The notes beneath the pieces were generated by a model. The model made no database searches. It saw nothing but the letters and a program-made list of their open reading frames with translations, and was not told the DNA's origin. This document shows positions 35,191-42,811 of a DNA stretch of 64,000 bases, one piece after another. A program made the translations under genes and the position numbers. Within the stretch, counting starts at the first letter, position 1. Every line of letters begins with the position of its first letter. This DNA is from a virus: positions 1 through 64,000 of IMG/VR virus record IMGVR_UViG_3300030406_003049. One strand, 5' to 3'.

Positions 35191-36105
35191 TTAGATTAAT
35201 TGTCCAACTATCCATGAAATTATTATTTTAGGGGTCATGGCGGTTGAACGATATTCTCCTTCCCCTATTACCCTAAGAAGTTGAAACTTCTTAGCGGAAT
35301 CTAAACCATCGGCAGTTAAAACCGAATTATGAAGTCCTAAACAAATCTCTTTCACGCTTCTTCCTCCATACAAAATGTCATGTAATTTGTCTAATGTTTC
35401 ATTCGGTTTTTTATCAATTATTAATTTTAATATTTCATCAAACTCTTTCAATGAATCCTGCATCTGTTTTTTCAGCGTAAAGTTTGAGGCTCTTGCCGCT
35501 TGAATCTCGGTAATCGCCCTGCGTAAATCACCATCTAATTGATATATAAAGCGAGCCAAGTCTTCATCAGCGAATCCTTCAACTCCTTCTTTCTCAAGAA
35601 TATCCTTGATAACTTCAAGGACAACTTCATTCTTCAATGGATTAAACCTATAATTAGCACATCTACTTTGAAGCGGAAATATAATCTTAGACTTATCATT
35701 ACAAGTAATGATGAATCTAATATTACTAGCATATCTTTCCATAATTCTTTTCATGGCGTTTTGTGCGTCATTAGTCATTCCATCTAACTCATCTAATAGC
35801 ATAATTCTAAATGGTGCATCACCAATAGTTCCGCTTTGTGCTACTTGTTTGATTGTAGTTCTTACAGTTTCTAGTCTTCTATCATCACTAGCATTTACTT
35901 CAAAGAAGTTATCTTTGAATAAATCTCCTAACATAGACTTAGCAAGTGCAATTGCCGCACCTGTCTTACCTGTTCCTTGCATTCCATAAGCAAGAACATT
36001 AGGCATATTATTTTCTAATACCCATTGTTCTGCATCTAATACAAAATGCTCTTGTCCTACAATATCACTTAATTTACTTGGTCTGTATTTTTCTGTCCAT
36101 AACAT
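35191..36105 (-). CDS. Clamp loader small subunit (RFC-S)
   Basis: 304 residues. LWTEKYRPSKLSDIVGQ at the N-terminus, Walker A GMQGTGKT (41-48), Walker B LLDELDGM (103-110), SRC arginine finger at 147-149, and the RFC lid and collar domains. Typical archaeal RFC-S length is about 320. No large subunit is evident, so it may work as a homo-oligomer or with host RFC-L (or with the P-loop protein at 37261). It loads the viral PCNA. Confidence 0.9.
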   Translation of the reverse strand: MLWTEKYRPSKLSDIVGQEHFVLDAEQWVLENNMPNVLAYGMQGTGKTGAAIALAKSMLGDLFKDNFFEVNASDDRRLETVRTTIKQVAQSGTIGDAPFRIMLLDELDGMTNDAQNAMKRIMERYASNIRFIITCNDKSKIIFPLQSRCANYRFNPLKNEVVLEVIKDILEKEGVEGFADEDLARFIYQLDGDLRRAITEIQAARASNFTLKKQMQDSLKEFDEILKLIIDKKPNETLDKLHDILYGGRSVKEICLGLHNSVLTADGLDSAKKFQLLRVIGEGEYRSTAMTPKIIISWIVGQLI

Positions 36106-36329
36106 TACAAAGCCTCCAATTTAGATTCTATTTCTTTAACTAATTTATACATAATTTCACTTAGCCAACCATAAGGTTCTTGAATATTAACCTCTCCTAT
36201 ATTATCTAAAATATCAGTAATATAGCCTTCTGCTCTACTAGCCCATTCGTGCAGTTCTTCAAGTTGTTCGGCTTCATATGCTTTTGATTTTAGTTCTTCG
36301 CTTTTTCTTTCTAATTCTTCACTTTTCAT
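36105..36329 (-). CDS. Small coiled-coil protein
   Basis: 74 residues, begins with a heptad-like charged segment (SEELERKSEELKSKAYEAEQ) then EWASRAEGYITDILDNIG. Overlaps the RFC start by one base. Unknown role. Confidence 0.6.
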   Translation of the reverse strand: MKSEELERKSEELKSKAYEAEQLEELHEWASRAEGYITDILDNIGEVNIQEPYGWLSEIMYKLVKEIESKLEAL

Positions 36330-36451
36330 TTCTCTCCCTCCAATTCATCAATTAAATCAACTAACTGATTAAATGCGTGTTCATATTCTTTCTTTACTTC
36401 GTAAAGGTAGGCTATACGAGTAAGTCTCTTTATTATCTCTTTTTTCTTCAT
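36326..36451 (-). CDS. Helical microprotein
   Basis: 41 residues, charged helix (KKKEIIKRLTRIAYLYEV, HAFNQLVDLIDELEGEK). Coupled to the next gene by ATGA. GGAATAAAA precedes the ATG. Unknown function. Confidence 0.5.
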   Translation of the reverse strand: MKKKEIIKRLTRIAYLYEVKKEYEHAFNQLVDLIDELEGEK

Positions 36452-36453
36452 TT

Positions 36454-36573
36454 TTATTCCTCCTCAAATTTAATCAGTTCTTGTTCTATTGAATTATGCT
36501 CCGGCATTAATAGTCCTCCTAACCAATAAAGAAAACCTGCAAAAAATAATAATACTACTATTTCAAATCCCAT
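36454..36573 (-). CDS. Small membrane protein
   Basis: 39 residues: hydrophobic segment FEIVVLLFFAGFLYWLGGLL, then an acidic tail ending FEEE. Its ATG overlaps the stop of the winged-helix-like gene. Function unknown. Confidence 0.5.
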   Translation of the reverse strand: MGFEIVVLLFFAGFLYWLGGLLMPEHNSIEQELIKFEEE

Positions 36574-36803
36574 TATTTATTCCTCCTATTGCTCCATGTA
36601 GCCTGTTTGGTGGCTTTACTAAATCCTGTCTTCTTGAAGTGGCGACCTAACATACTACCTAATTCAATAGTAGTCAATTCATATTTTACTCTATTAAAAG
36701 ACAAATCTTCTAAATCCACATATCCATGAACAATCTCAAATATTTCTCTTGTTGTCAAATTCTCTTTTTTATTTAATGTCTTCTCTATTCTTTTTCTAAT
36801 CAT
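36573..36803 (-). CDS. Winged-helix-like protein, copy 2 of a tandem pair
   Basis: 76 residues from ATG 36803 (GGTGA upstream; an ATG at 36815 is possible). The core LTTREIFEIVHGYV ... LTTIELGSMLGRHFKKTGF, then TKQATWSN aligns with the adjacent upstream gene (MTTGEIYEAIHNAT ... LTKNELQMVLRHTCNKVGF, then TKQTIWGK). Probably DNA-binding; a local gene duplication. Confidence 0.6.
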   Translation of the reverse strand: MIRKRIEKTLNKKENLTTREIFEIVHGYVDLEDLSFNRVKYELTTIELGSMLGRHFKKTGFSKATKQATWSNRRNK

Positions 36804-37044
36804 TTGCTTCACCATATTTTTTCCCCCATATAGTCTGTTTGGTTTGATTACAGAAACCAACTTTATTACAAGTGTGTCTCAATACCATTTGTAATTCATT
36901 CTTAGTCAATACATCTTTCTTTACCCTTCTACCTTCTTTTTTGGTAGTTGCATTATGTATTGCTTCGTATATTTCACCAGTAGTCATATTTCTATTTTCT
37001 ACCATCTCGCTTATTCTCATTTTTACTCTCTTTCTTTTTCTCAT
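36796..37044 (-). CDS. Winged-helix-like protein, copy 1 of a tandem pair
   Basis: 82 residues from ATG 37044, preceded by AAGGTGAAAATA; an internal ATG at 37020 would drop a basic leader (RKRKRVK). Paralogue of the next gene with the same TKQ-x-x-W end. It overlaps the upstream zinc protein gene by about 50 bases in another frame. Confidence 0.6.
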   Translation of the reverse strand: MRKRKRVKMRISEMVENRNMTTGEIYEAIHNATTKKEGRRVKKDVLTKNELQMVLRHTCNKVGFCNQTKQTIWGKKYGEAND

Positions 37045-37264
37045 TATTTTCACCTTGTTTTTTATGATGATTACAATAGCCATCTACTACTATTGCTCTA
37101 CATCTTTTACCTGTGCCTTTAGATATGCCTTTACAGAAAAAATGTTCCGGTAAATTATCTCTATCACTAAGACACGATAAACAAATTTTAACTTTAGACT
37201 TAGACCTACAACCTAAGCCCTTCCCACATATTACACAACTATGGGCGTGTATTGTGTGTTTCAT
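36992..37264 (-). CDS. Zinc-binding protein with two Cys/His sites
   Basis: 90 residues. First site CVICGKG ... CLSC, second site CKGISKGTGKRCRAIVVDGY followed by CNHH, the pattern of small DUF5763-like zinc modules (C-x-G-x-T-x-x-G-x-x-C-x-x-x-V-x-x-G-x-C-x-x-H). C-terminus very basic. Likely nucleic acid-binding. Confidence 0.6.
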   Translation of the reverse strand: MKHTIHAHSCVICGKGLGCRSKSKVKICLSCLSDRDNLPEHFFCKGISKGTGKRCRAIVVDGYCNHHKKQGENNEKKKESKNENKRDGRK

Positions 37265-38109
37265 AGAAAGTCCTCCAAAGATGAACCCTTCTTTTTTACA
37301 GTTGGTTTCTTCTTACGGACTTTCTTTTCACCTAAACCTAAATCTCTACATTGTGTATTGTTCAGTTTAGTTTTTGCATACTTAACAAAATCTTCATCAT
37401 TTGTTAATTGCTTGAATACTCTCTTGCTACCGTTCTTTATTCCTAATTTCTTAATTAAATATGAAGTCTTAGTGTATGGTCTATACTTAGGAAGATTGAA
37501 TCTACCGTAATGCTTACCATTATGAACATAGGCTAACATTTCATAGAAATAATCTTGACTCCATTTTCTTTTTACTTTAGCATCAATAAACAATAACTTG
37601 TTTGGGTGTAGATTTTCTCCCAACACATTCATTATTTGATAGTCTTTAGGTTTGTTTACCTTTAGAAGTTTAGCCATCATATCTCTATCACTTTCTCTTA
37701 GGTAATTATTAGCCAAAGTAAAAGTGTCCATGTGCATAGAATATGGTTCTTCACTTCTAGGAGCAAGTTCTTTTATTGAATCAAAAAGATGTTTGACTGT
37801 TCCTGCTCTTTTCATTTTACAAAGAGCCTTCACTTCCTTTGGAATATCCTTTTCGTTTATTGATGTGAAAATCAAACTACCTCTATATCTTCTAATTATA
37901 CGCAATAAAGATTCTTTTTGTGTATTATAATGTATATCTTCAATAATAAGTCCATTTTCAACATTAACAGAACTTGCGTCTATTTCTAATTCATCGCCAT
38001 ATAGAACCAAAGCATCTGGGAGCATTCCTTTAGCCATTGTTGTTTTTCCTGTTCCTGTTTTCCCTGTTATTATTATTGGTCTATTTCTATTCATATTTGT
38101 TAATCCCAT
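37261..38109 (-). CDS. P-loop NTPase with PCNA-binding-like C-terminus
   Basis: 282 residues. Walker A GKTGTGKT (16-23), VENGLIIEDIHYN as Walker B-like strand, SLIFTSINEKDIP as sensor strand. The body (MMAKLLKVNKPKDYQIMNVL) is helical. The last residues after a Lys-rich linker, GSSLEDFL, resemble an archaeal PIP box (Q-x-x-L-x-x-F-[FL], with Gly/Ser instead of Gln). A clamp-associated ATPase, perhaps a clamp-loader helper, is a reasonable guess. Confidence 0.6.
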   Translation of the reverse strand: MGLTNMNRNRPIIITGKTGTGKTTMAKGMLPDALVLYGDELEIDASSVNVENGLIIEDIHYNTQKESLLRIIRRYRGSLIFTSINEKDIPKEVKALCKMKRAGTVKHLFDSIKELAPRSEEPYSMHMDTFTLANNYLRESDRDMMAKLLKVNKPKDYQIMNVLGENLHPNKLLFIDAKVKRKWSQDYFYEMLAYVHNGKHYGRFNLPKYRPYTKTSYLIKKLGIKNGSKRVFKQLTNDEDFVKYAKTKLNNTQCRDLGLGEKKVRKKKPTVKKKGSSLEDFL

Positions 38110-38507
38110 TACATAACCCCTTTTAATTTAAATAATTCTTCTAAGCCTTCTAATTGAAGATGCCTCGCTTCGGCAACTATTCTCACTGCCTTTTTAAAAT
38201 CAGCGAAGTTATTGTTAGCATCGGGCAACTTCACCAAGAAGTTATGAACCACTAATGCAATATTTTTAATTCCTGTAATTATCAAAATTGGTGTTGGCCG
38301 ACTTTTGTTTTGTTGCGCTTTGTATTTTGATTCTATCCCATACTGAATTAAACTTCTTTGTATGGCGTGTAAGAAATCAGCACTACCTCTAATATTAATA
38401 CTAAGTTTAGTTCTATATCCTATTAATATCTCATCGTTTTTTGTTATGCTGATGTGTCCGTTAGCCTTAGCAAGAAATATACCTGTTAGCATATCTTTAC
38501 TATACAT
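38109..38507 (-). CDS. Degenerate LAGLIDADG-like domain protein
   Basis: 132 residues from ATG 38507, after GGTTGAGTCCA. LTGIFLAKANGHISI, then LSINIRGSADFLHAIQRSL, YGIESKYK and PILIITGIKNIALVVHNFL follow the LAGLIDADG endonuclease fold, but the catalytic acid position (xDxDG) reads LAKANG. The cleavage activity is therefore probably lost; it may be a DNA-binding or transcription factor derived from a homing enzyme. A C-terminal helical extension follows. It overlaps its upstream neighbour by 8 bases. Confidence 0.55.
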   Translation of the reverse strand: MYSKDMLTGIFLAKANGHISITKNDEILIGYRTKLSINIRGSADFLHAIQRSLIQYGIESKYKAQQNKSRPTPILIITGIKNIALVVHNFLVKLPDANNNFADFKKAVRIVAEARHLQLEGLEELFKLKGVM

Positions 38508-38877
38508 TGGACTCAACCTCAAAGAATCCGATAAACTCATTTTCCACTTGCATGTAATCCATACCTTCTTTTAATAAATCACTAATGTATTGGCTATCGT
38601 CTTGAAAAGAACCTGCTAAAGCAATATTTAGATTAGTGTTGGCTACTCTACCAAATAGAGAAGCCATCTCGGAATCTTCTTTAGTTTCAATTACTGTTAT
38701 GTGTTTTTCAAAATCGTCTACCAAAACAACATTACTATTTATCTTAATTGCTACATATAAGCCCTTAGTTAAAATAAATAAATCCTCATCGGACATATCA
38801 CTATACACCGCAAAAGAAAAGATAGATACCTTACCAAATTTATTTATCATCAATTCTATTTCCGGTGGATTATTCAT
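38500..38877 (-). CDS. Acidic alpha/beta protein, unknown
   Basis: 125 residues; strands VSIFSFAVY, LYVAIKINSNVVLVDD, ITVIET and a helical end (SDLLKEGMDYMQVENEF). Overlaps both neighbours by a few bases and so is coupled to the ligase gene. No family recognised. Confidence 0.6.
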   Translation of the reverse strand: MNNPPEIELMINKFGKVSIFSFAVYSDMSDEDLFILTKGLYVAIKINSNVVLVDDFEKHITVIETKEDSEMASLFGRVANTNLNIALAGSFQDDSQYISDLLKEGMDYMQVENEFIGFFEVESNV

Positions 38878-40406
38878 ACAAGTGCCTCCACATCTTCTAT
38901 CGTATTTATATCCGCCACAAACTTATCATGTCTTATTCTTTTACATCGTGGGAATCTTAGCCCATAATTGCCTTTAGCATCTTGGCTAACTAAGTCTGCT
39001 GATACTTCTAAAACAACTCTAGGCAATAAGTTATATGTGCCGTTATCATAAGTTTCAACATTCTTTCTAAGTTCATTTGTTAGCCAAACTAAATCAGCAT
39101 CACTAAAACCTGTTCCAATAGAACCGATTGATTTGAAGCCACTATCGCTCTTTACAGAAATACCAAAAGTTCCGAATACATTTGCTCTTGAGCCTTCGCC
39201 ATATTTAGCAGTAGTAATGGCCACATCTAATTCAATGCGAGGAGGCTTGTATTTAGCCCACCCTGCGCTTCTTTTACCTGCCTCATAGGGTAAACTAGTA
39301 TCTTTGACAATAATGCCCTCAAAACCATCGTTAATTGCTCTATTATAGAATGCTAGAACATCACCGCCCTCTTCCATTCTATGTGCTTGGTCGGGCAGTT
39401 GTGAAAATTTAGCCAATCTTTCAGCGTAAGGTAAGTCCATTATAGTTTCATCACCAAACTTAAGACAATCAAATATAACCCACTTGACTTTAACTTTCTG
39501 TAGTGCTTCTTCATGGTCTTTAGAATGAACTCTTGTTCCCATTAGTTTATGTTCAGCAGGTGAACCATCATCTTTAATTGGGTATATTTCACCATCAAGA
39601 ATACAATCTACTTCATATTGTCTAACTGTTTCTACAACATCTTGAAATTGAGGAGTAGCGATATTACCTTTACGATTAAAGATAATTACACTATCTCCTT
39701 GTTTGTGTATTTGGTATCTATTGCCGTCATATTTGTAATCAACAATTTTATCTTTAGGCCATTTATTCATAGGAACTTCTTTTGCTAACATTGGTTTTAC
39801 AAAAGAGCCATGAGATAATTTCATAGGCGGTTCTTCTTTCATTTCATAATATACACAAAGATTACCTAAACTGTTGAAGTTAGCATGTTTCTTTACTTCA
39901 CTAATTTTCTTGTCGTAGTGTTTTGCTAATATCTTTTTAACGACTCCGCTATCAATGCCGTTTGTTGGTGAACCTAACCAGTATCTAACAAACCATTTTC
40001 TTTCTAAGGCTGACATTTTTAATAAAACATCTTGCACTAAAAGGAAAGAGGCATCGTTTACAGAACCACAAGCGTTCTCTAAAACTCTTAGAACAGAAAC
40101 GATACCTATGTTTCTTTGAGTTTCTGCCCCTGTATCTAGTAAATATATTGCTTCTCCTAATTCTCCATCTATTGCATACAAGGTTTCTATTTCATCGTCA
40201 AAGCAATTAAAAATCTTAGTTAGCCAAGACTTAGCCTTTGCTAAACCAATATTATTACTAGGGTATTCTCTAGCCAAAATCTGTATTGCTACGCTTTTAC
40301 TAGAAGTAAACTTATCTAGTTCTGTTGCTATTAATTTTACTTGTTCCGTTGGTGTCTTTCCTTTCGTGGATTCTAACAATCGGCTCATCATTTTCCAATC
40401 TATCAT
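38874..40406 (-). CDS. ATP-dependent DNA ligase
   Basis: 510 residues. N-terminal DNA-binding domain; adenylation motif I DYKYDGNR with Lys225 as the nucleotidyl acceptor; motif III LDGEIYPI near 270; motif IV FEGIIVKD near 355; motif V WAKYKPP near 375; C-terminal OB fold. Archaeal/eukaryal ligase I layout at slightly reduced size (archaeal ~560). Start ATG has GGAGATGATTATAG upstream and lies inside the preceding gene. Seals Okazaki nicks in viral replication. Confidence 0.92.
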   Translation of the reverse strand: MIDWKMMSRLLESTKGKTPTEQVKLIATELDKFTSSKSVAIQILAREYPSNNIGLAKAKSWLTKIFNCFDDEIETLYAIDGELGEAIYLLDTGAETQRNIGIVSVLRVLENACGSVNDASFLLVQDVLLKMSALERKWFVRYWLGSPTNGIDSGVVKKILAKHYDKKISEVKKHANFNSLGNLCVYYEMKEEPPMKLSHGSFVKPMLAKEVPMNKWPKDKIVDYKYDGNRYQIHKQGDSVIIFNRKGNIATPQFQDVVETVRQYEVDCILDGEIYPIKDDGSPAEHKLMGTRVHSKDHEEALQKVKVKWVIFDCLKFGDETIMDLPYAERLAKFSQLPDQAHRMEEGGDVLAFYNRAINDGFEGIIVKDTSLPYEAGKRSAGWAKYKPPRIELDVAITTAKYGEGSRANVFGTFGISVKSDSGFKSIGSIGTGFSDADLVWLTNELRKNVETYDNGTYNLLPRVVLEVSADLVSQDAKGNYGLRFPRCKRIRHDKFVADINTIEDVEALV

Positions 40407-40536
40407 CTATAATCATCTCCATATTTGTATTTATTTTGTAAACTAATTCTTTTAGAAGGTCGCTTATTTTACCTTCATGCTTTTCGGCATATGTCCACAT
40501 AGCATTTGCTAAGTATATCCATTCATTCTTCTTCAT
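40312..40536 (-). CDS. Small helical protein overlapping the ligase start
   Basis: 74 residues from ATG 40536 (GGTGA in front; 40539 also possible). Helix EWIYLANAMWTYAEKHEGKI, then EMIIDDRLENDEPIV. The last ~95 bases overlap the ligase gene in another frame, a longer overlap than most here. Unknown function. Confidence 0.5.
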   Translation of the reverse strand: MKKNEWIYLANAMWTYAEKHEGKISDLLKELVYKINTNMEMIIDDRLENDEPIVRIHERKDTNGTSKINSNRTR

Positions 40537-40879
40537 CATCTTCACCACTATTGATAACTCCCATTATTCTAGTAAAGTTAATCATAATGGCGTTCATTAC
40601 TTGAACTTCATCTAACTTATCTAACTCAACTAACTTATTAGTCATAGAAACTAGAGTTCCTTGAACAATAGGTGGGGCTAAAGTGGCTAGTTTAGTGTCT
40701 GTTTGTATCTCCCAATACATAACAAAAGACGCTCTTGTAAATTCATTAGCCTTTTTTATTTGAGAAAAGTCTGCTTCAAAGTGTTCTAACAATCTTTCGT
40801 TAGGTAGTTTCTTTCTAATGGCTTTACCCCATTCATCTAACTTTTTATTATTCCGCCAAATTCTAACATACTTGAGCAT
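40523..40879 (-). CDS. Helical protein of unknown function
   Basis: 118 residues, all-helical pattern (LDEWGKAIRKKLPNERLLEH, RASFVMYWEIQTD) with an acidic end DDEEE. Shares its first base with the stop of the histone-fold gene. Its position between ligase and histone-fold genes gives no clear hint. Confidence 0.55.
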   Translation of the reverse strand: MLKYVRIWRNNKKLDEWGKAIRKKLPNERLLEHFEADFSQIKKANEFTRASFVMYWEIQTDTKLATLAPPIVQGTLVSMTNKLVELDKLDEVQVMNAIMINFTRIMGVINSGEDDEEE

Positions 40880-41145
40880 TATTCTTCCTCTCCTATGAAG
40901 TGTCTTAATACTGGTTGTTTCTGTAAAACAACTGCATTAGCGAATACATTGAAAGCATCAATAATATCTTGCGGCTGAACTCTTTTAGTCCCAACCGCAT
41001 TATTTTCAATTTCAAGCAATAAGTAATTCATCATATTATTAAGAGAAACTCTAAGTTGTTCTAAACAACCATTAGACCATTCTCTTTTAGGATTAAATCT
41101 TTTCATTAAGGCTTTAATTTTTACATCTGTTATTATTTTACTCAT
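40879..41145 (-). CDS. Histone-fold protein candidate
   Basis: 88 residues. From Asp7 on, the sequence follows archaeal histones in helix lengths: a short alpha1 (VKIKALMKRF), a long alpha2 (LEQLRVSLNNMMNYLLLEIE), then the loop-alpha3 signature GTKRVQPQDIIDAFNVF, compared with GRKTIKAEDIELAVRRF in HMfB. The core is 62 residues compared with 64. Charge is less basic than in HMf, so it may bind DNA weakly or act as a paired subunit like NC2. Followed by a short acidic/hydrophobic tail. If confirmed, it would compact or regulate viral DNA. Confidence 0.55.
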   Translation of the reverse strand: MSKIITDVKIKALMKRFNPKREWSNGCLEQLRVSLNNMMNYLLLEIENNAVGTKRVQPQDIIDAFNVFANAVVLQKQPVLRHFIGEEE

Positions 41146-41246
41146 TGATTAATCAACTCCAATATTACTTCTAGTGTTCCATCTCTATATTCTATGCAAA
41201 GGAAAGGTAGTGCCTCTCCGTGTCTTGTTTGTATAATTTCATTCAT
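41142..41246 (-). CDS. Microprotein between histone-fold and PC4-like genes
   Basis: 34 residues (MNEIIQTRHGEALPFLCIEY...). ATGA overlaps on both sides argue for a real coupled gene. Probably a small two- or three-stranded beta unit; unknown. Confidence 0.5.
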   Translation of the reverse strand: MNEIIQTRHGEALPFLCIEYRDGTLEVILELINQ

Positions 41247-41440
41247 TCTAATTCCCTCTCTAGTATTTTTAATAATAATTTAGCCTCCTCAACATTCAAG
41301 CGAATGCCTTTTCTTGATGGTTTGTCATTGACATACCACCGAACATCAAAGACTTCAATGTTCCAATAATTTCCACGCTTAACTAATATTTCTTCTGTTG
41401 CGTTTCGGGCTATTGTTCCCTTTGTTTCTAAATCGCTCAA
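41243..41440 (-). CDS. PC4/Sub1-like transcription coactivator (ssDNA-binding)
   Basis: 65 residues. The segment YWNIEVFDVRWYV, then KPSRKGIRLNVEEAKLLLKI matches the PC4 domain (I-D-[IV]-R-x-[FWY], then G-R-K-G-I-x-L, then an amphipathic helix). PC4 proteins bind melted DNA and stimulate transcription or replication. With TFB (47174) and the histone-fold protein it forms a viral transcription set. Confidence 0.7.
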   Translation of the reverse strand: MSDLETKGTIARNATEEILVKRGNYWNIEVFDVRWYVNDKPSRKGIRLNVEEAKLLLKILERELE

Positions 41441-41835
41441 CTAATCCACCCCTCTTTGAATTTCTTTATTTCTTTTAGACTACTGAAATATCTAGGAGTT
41501 TCTAGTTCATCTAATCTATTTACTACCCAACAAGCACCACCTAAAGATGATATTTGCACTATCTCATATTGACCCTCATTGACTTCAACTACTTCTTTAG
41601 TTCCTATCTCCGGCACTAAACCATACATTCTAGTTAGTTCTTGGGAAACATCTTGCATGTTCTCCATAACATATTTGATAATGTGCGCTCTTTGTATTGG
41701 TATCTTTGGTGCAACATCTATCTTTAGATTACCAGTCATATTACAGACTACACATTTATTTCCTTTACAAATAGGACACTGAATCTGTGCTTTATGCGGT
41801 GCGGGTAAATTAACTGTTATTGCTCTTTTCTTCAT
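41437..41835 (-). CDS. Zinc-knuckle protein, unknown
   Basis: 132 residues from ATG 41835 behind AAGGTGGGGAGAA. A cysteine cluster CPICKGNKCVVCNMTG sits at residues 17-32 (DnaJ-like spacing). C-terminal half has strands QYEIVQISSLGGACWVVNR. Unknown role. Confidence 0.6.
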   Translation of the reverse strand: MKKRAITVNLPAPHKAQIQCPICKGNKCVVCNMTGNLKIDVAPKIPIQRAHIIKYVMENMQDVSQELTRMYGLVPEIGTKEVVEVNEGQYEIVQISSLGGACWVVNRLDELETPRYFSSLKEIKKFKEGWIS

Positions 41836-41927
41836 TTCTCCCCACCTTCCAAACATACCTTACACATACCGAACCTTCTAGCATAATACTTAGTCATATC
41901 TCTCCAACAATTAGGACATTTAATCAT
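41832..41927 (-). CDS. Zinc-ribbon microprotein
   Basis: 31 residues with CPNC and CKVC knuckles (four Cys). Overlaps both neighbours by ATGA. One of a set of about a dozen minimal zinc proteins in this virus. Confidence 0.55.
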   Translation of the reverse strand: MIKCPNCWRDMTKYYARRFGMCKVCLEGGEK

Positions 41928-42580
41928 TTATCATCACCCTTTACATATTTATACCCTAACTTATCCATCAGTTCGGGCGACAAAAAATGTTCGGGCATGG
42001 CTCTTTGTTTTCCATGAGTAGGGTCGTTTACTATTCTTTCAGTAAGAGCAATAACATAGTTTTTTTCTTCCGGTGTTTTAGCCTCATCTAAACTTTTAGC
42101 AAGAAAATTTCGTGTATCTTCATGTGCTATTTCTGTATTAGGCACTATATGTTGGTGTTTGTAGCCAAAGTCTAATTCATAATCTTCGGGATAAACCCAT
42201 AAATGAAATTGATTGCATGTATCTACTAGTTTACTCATAGGAGGAAAAACCTCTACTGCCGTTCTTTCTTCACCGCATATTTCATTTTTCATCATTTGCA
42301 TATCCCTCCAATCGTGGGCAGTATGGGTATTTCTAACATTTCTAAAACATAACCATGTAAACTTGTTATTTGGGAATTGATGAGCAGGATTATTCGGATA
42401 ATATACCTTAACGATATATTCATCATTACGCCAATACTCATCATATTCTAAACTGCTTACATCAACATCGGGGAAATATTCGCTTGTTAGTTCAAATCTA
42501 ACCAAAGGAGTCCAAGCATTCTTTTTAGATTTCTTAGGTTTTTTAGATTTCCTTTGTTTCTTGAAACTATTATATTTCAT
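41924..42580 (-). CDS. Conserved phage protein with HDWRDMQ/NQFHLWV core (DUF7694-like)
   Basis: 218 residues; basic N-terminus (KKQRKSKKPKKSKK), then a domain with FTWLCFRNVRN, HDWRDMQMMKNEICGEERTA, VDTCNQFHLWVYP, known from many tailed phages as a small uncharacterised domain. C-terminal helical part ends in KYVKGDDK. Function unknown; the basic leader may bind DNA or RNA. Confidence 0.6.
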   Translation of the reverse strand: MKYNSFKKQRKSKKPKKSKKNAWTPLVRFELTSEYFPDVDVSSLEYDEYWRNDEYIVKVYYPNNPAHQFPNNKFTWLCFRNVRNTHTAHDWRDMQMMKNEICGEERTAVEVFPPMSKLVDTCNQFHLWVYPEDYELDFGYKHQHIVPNTEIAHEDTRNFLAKSLDEAKTPEEKNYVIALTERIVNDPTHGKQRAMPEHFLSPELMDKLGYKYVKGDDK

Positions 42581-42809
42581 AATGGTTGTCCTCCACCAAA
42601 TGATAGTAGTGTCTTGCTAACTTTGCTTTGAAGGTTTTGTTGTTTCCTGCCTTTATTATATGATATACTTGTCTTTCATTAAGTCTAACTATTGGGTCTA
42701 TTTCCATTTCTCCGATTTTTAAGAGCAGTTCTAAATTACATTTTTTAAACCAATATTTAATTTTAAAATCCACTATATCTTTTTTCTTAAATGTTATTTC
42801 CTTTTCCAT
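42570..42809 (-). CDS. Small alpha/beta protein, unknown
   Basis: 79 residues: KEITFKKKDIVDFKIKYWF, LELLLKIGEM and a helix ending in LARHYYHLVEDN. It lies immediately after the GroEL gene (leftward), overlapping the next one. No family recognised. Confidence 0.55.
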   Translation of the reverse strand: MEKEITFKKKDIVDFKIKYWFKKCNLELLLKIGEMEIDPIVRLNERQVYHIIKAGNNKTFKAKLARHYYHLVEDNHYEI

Positions 42810-42811
42810 AT

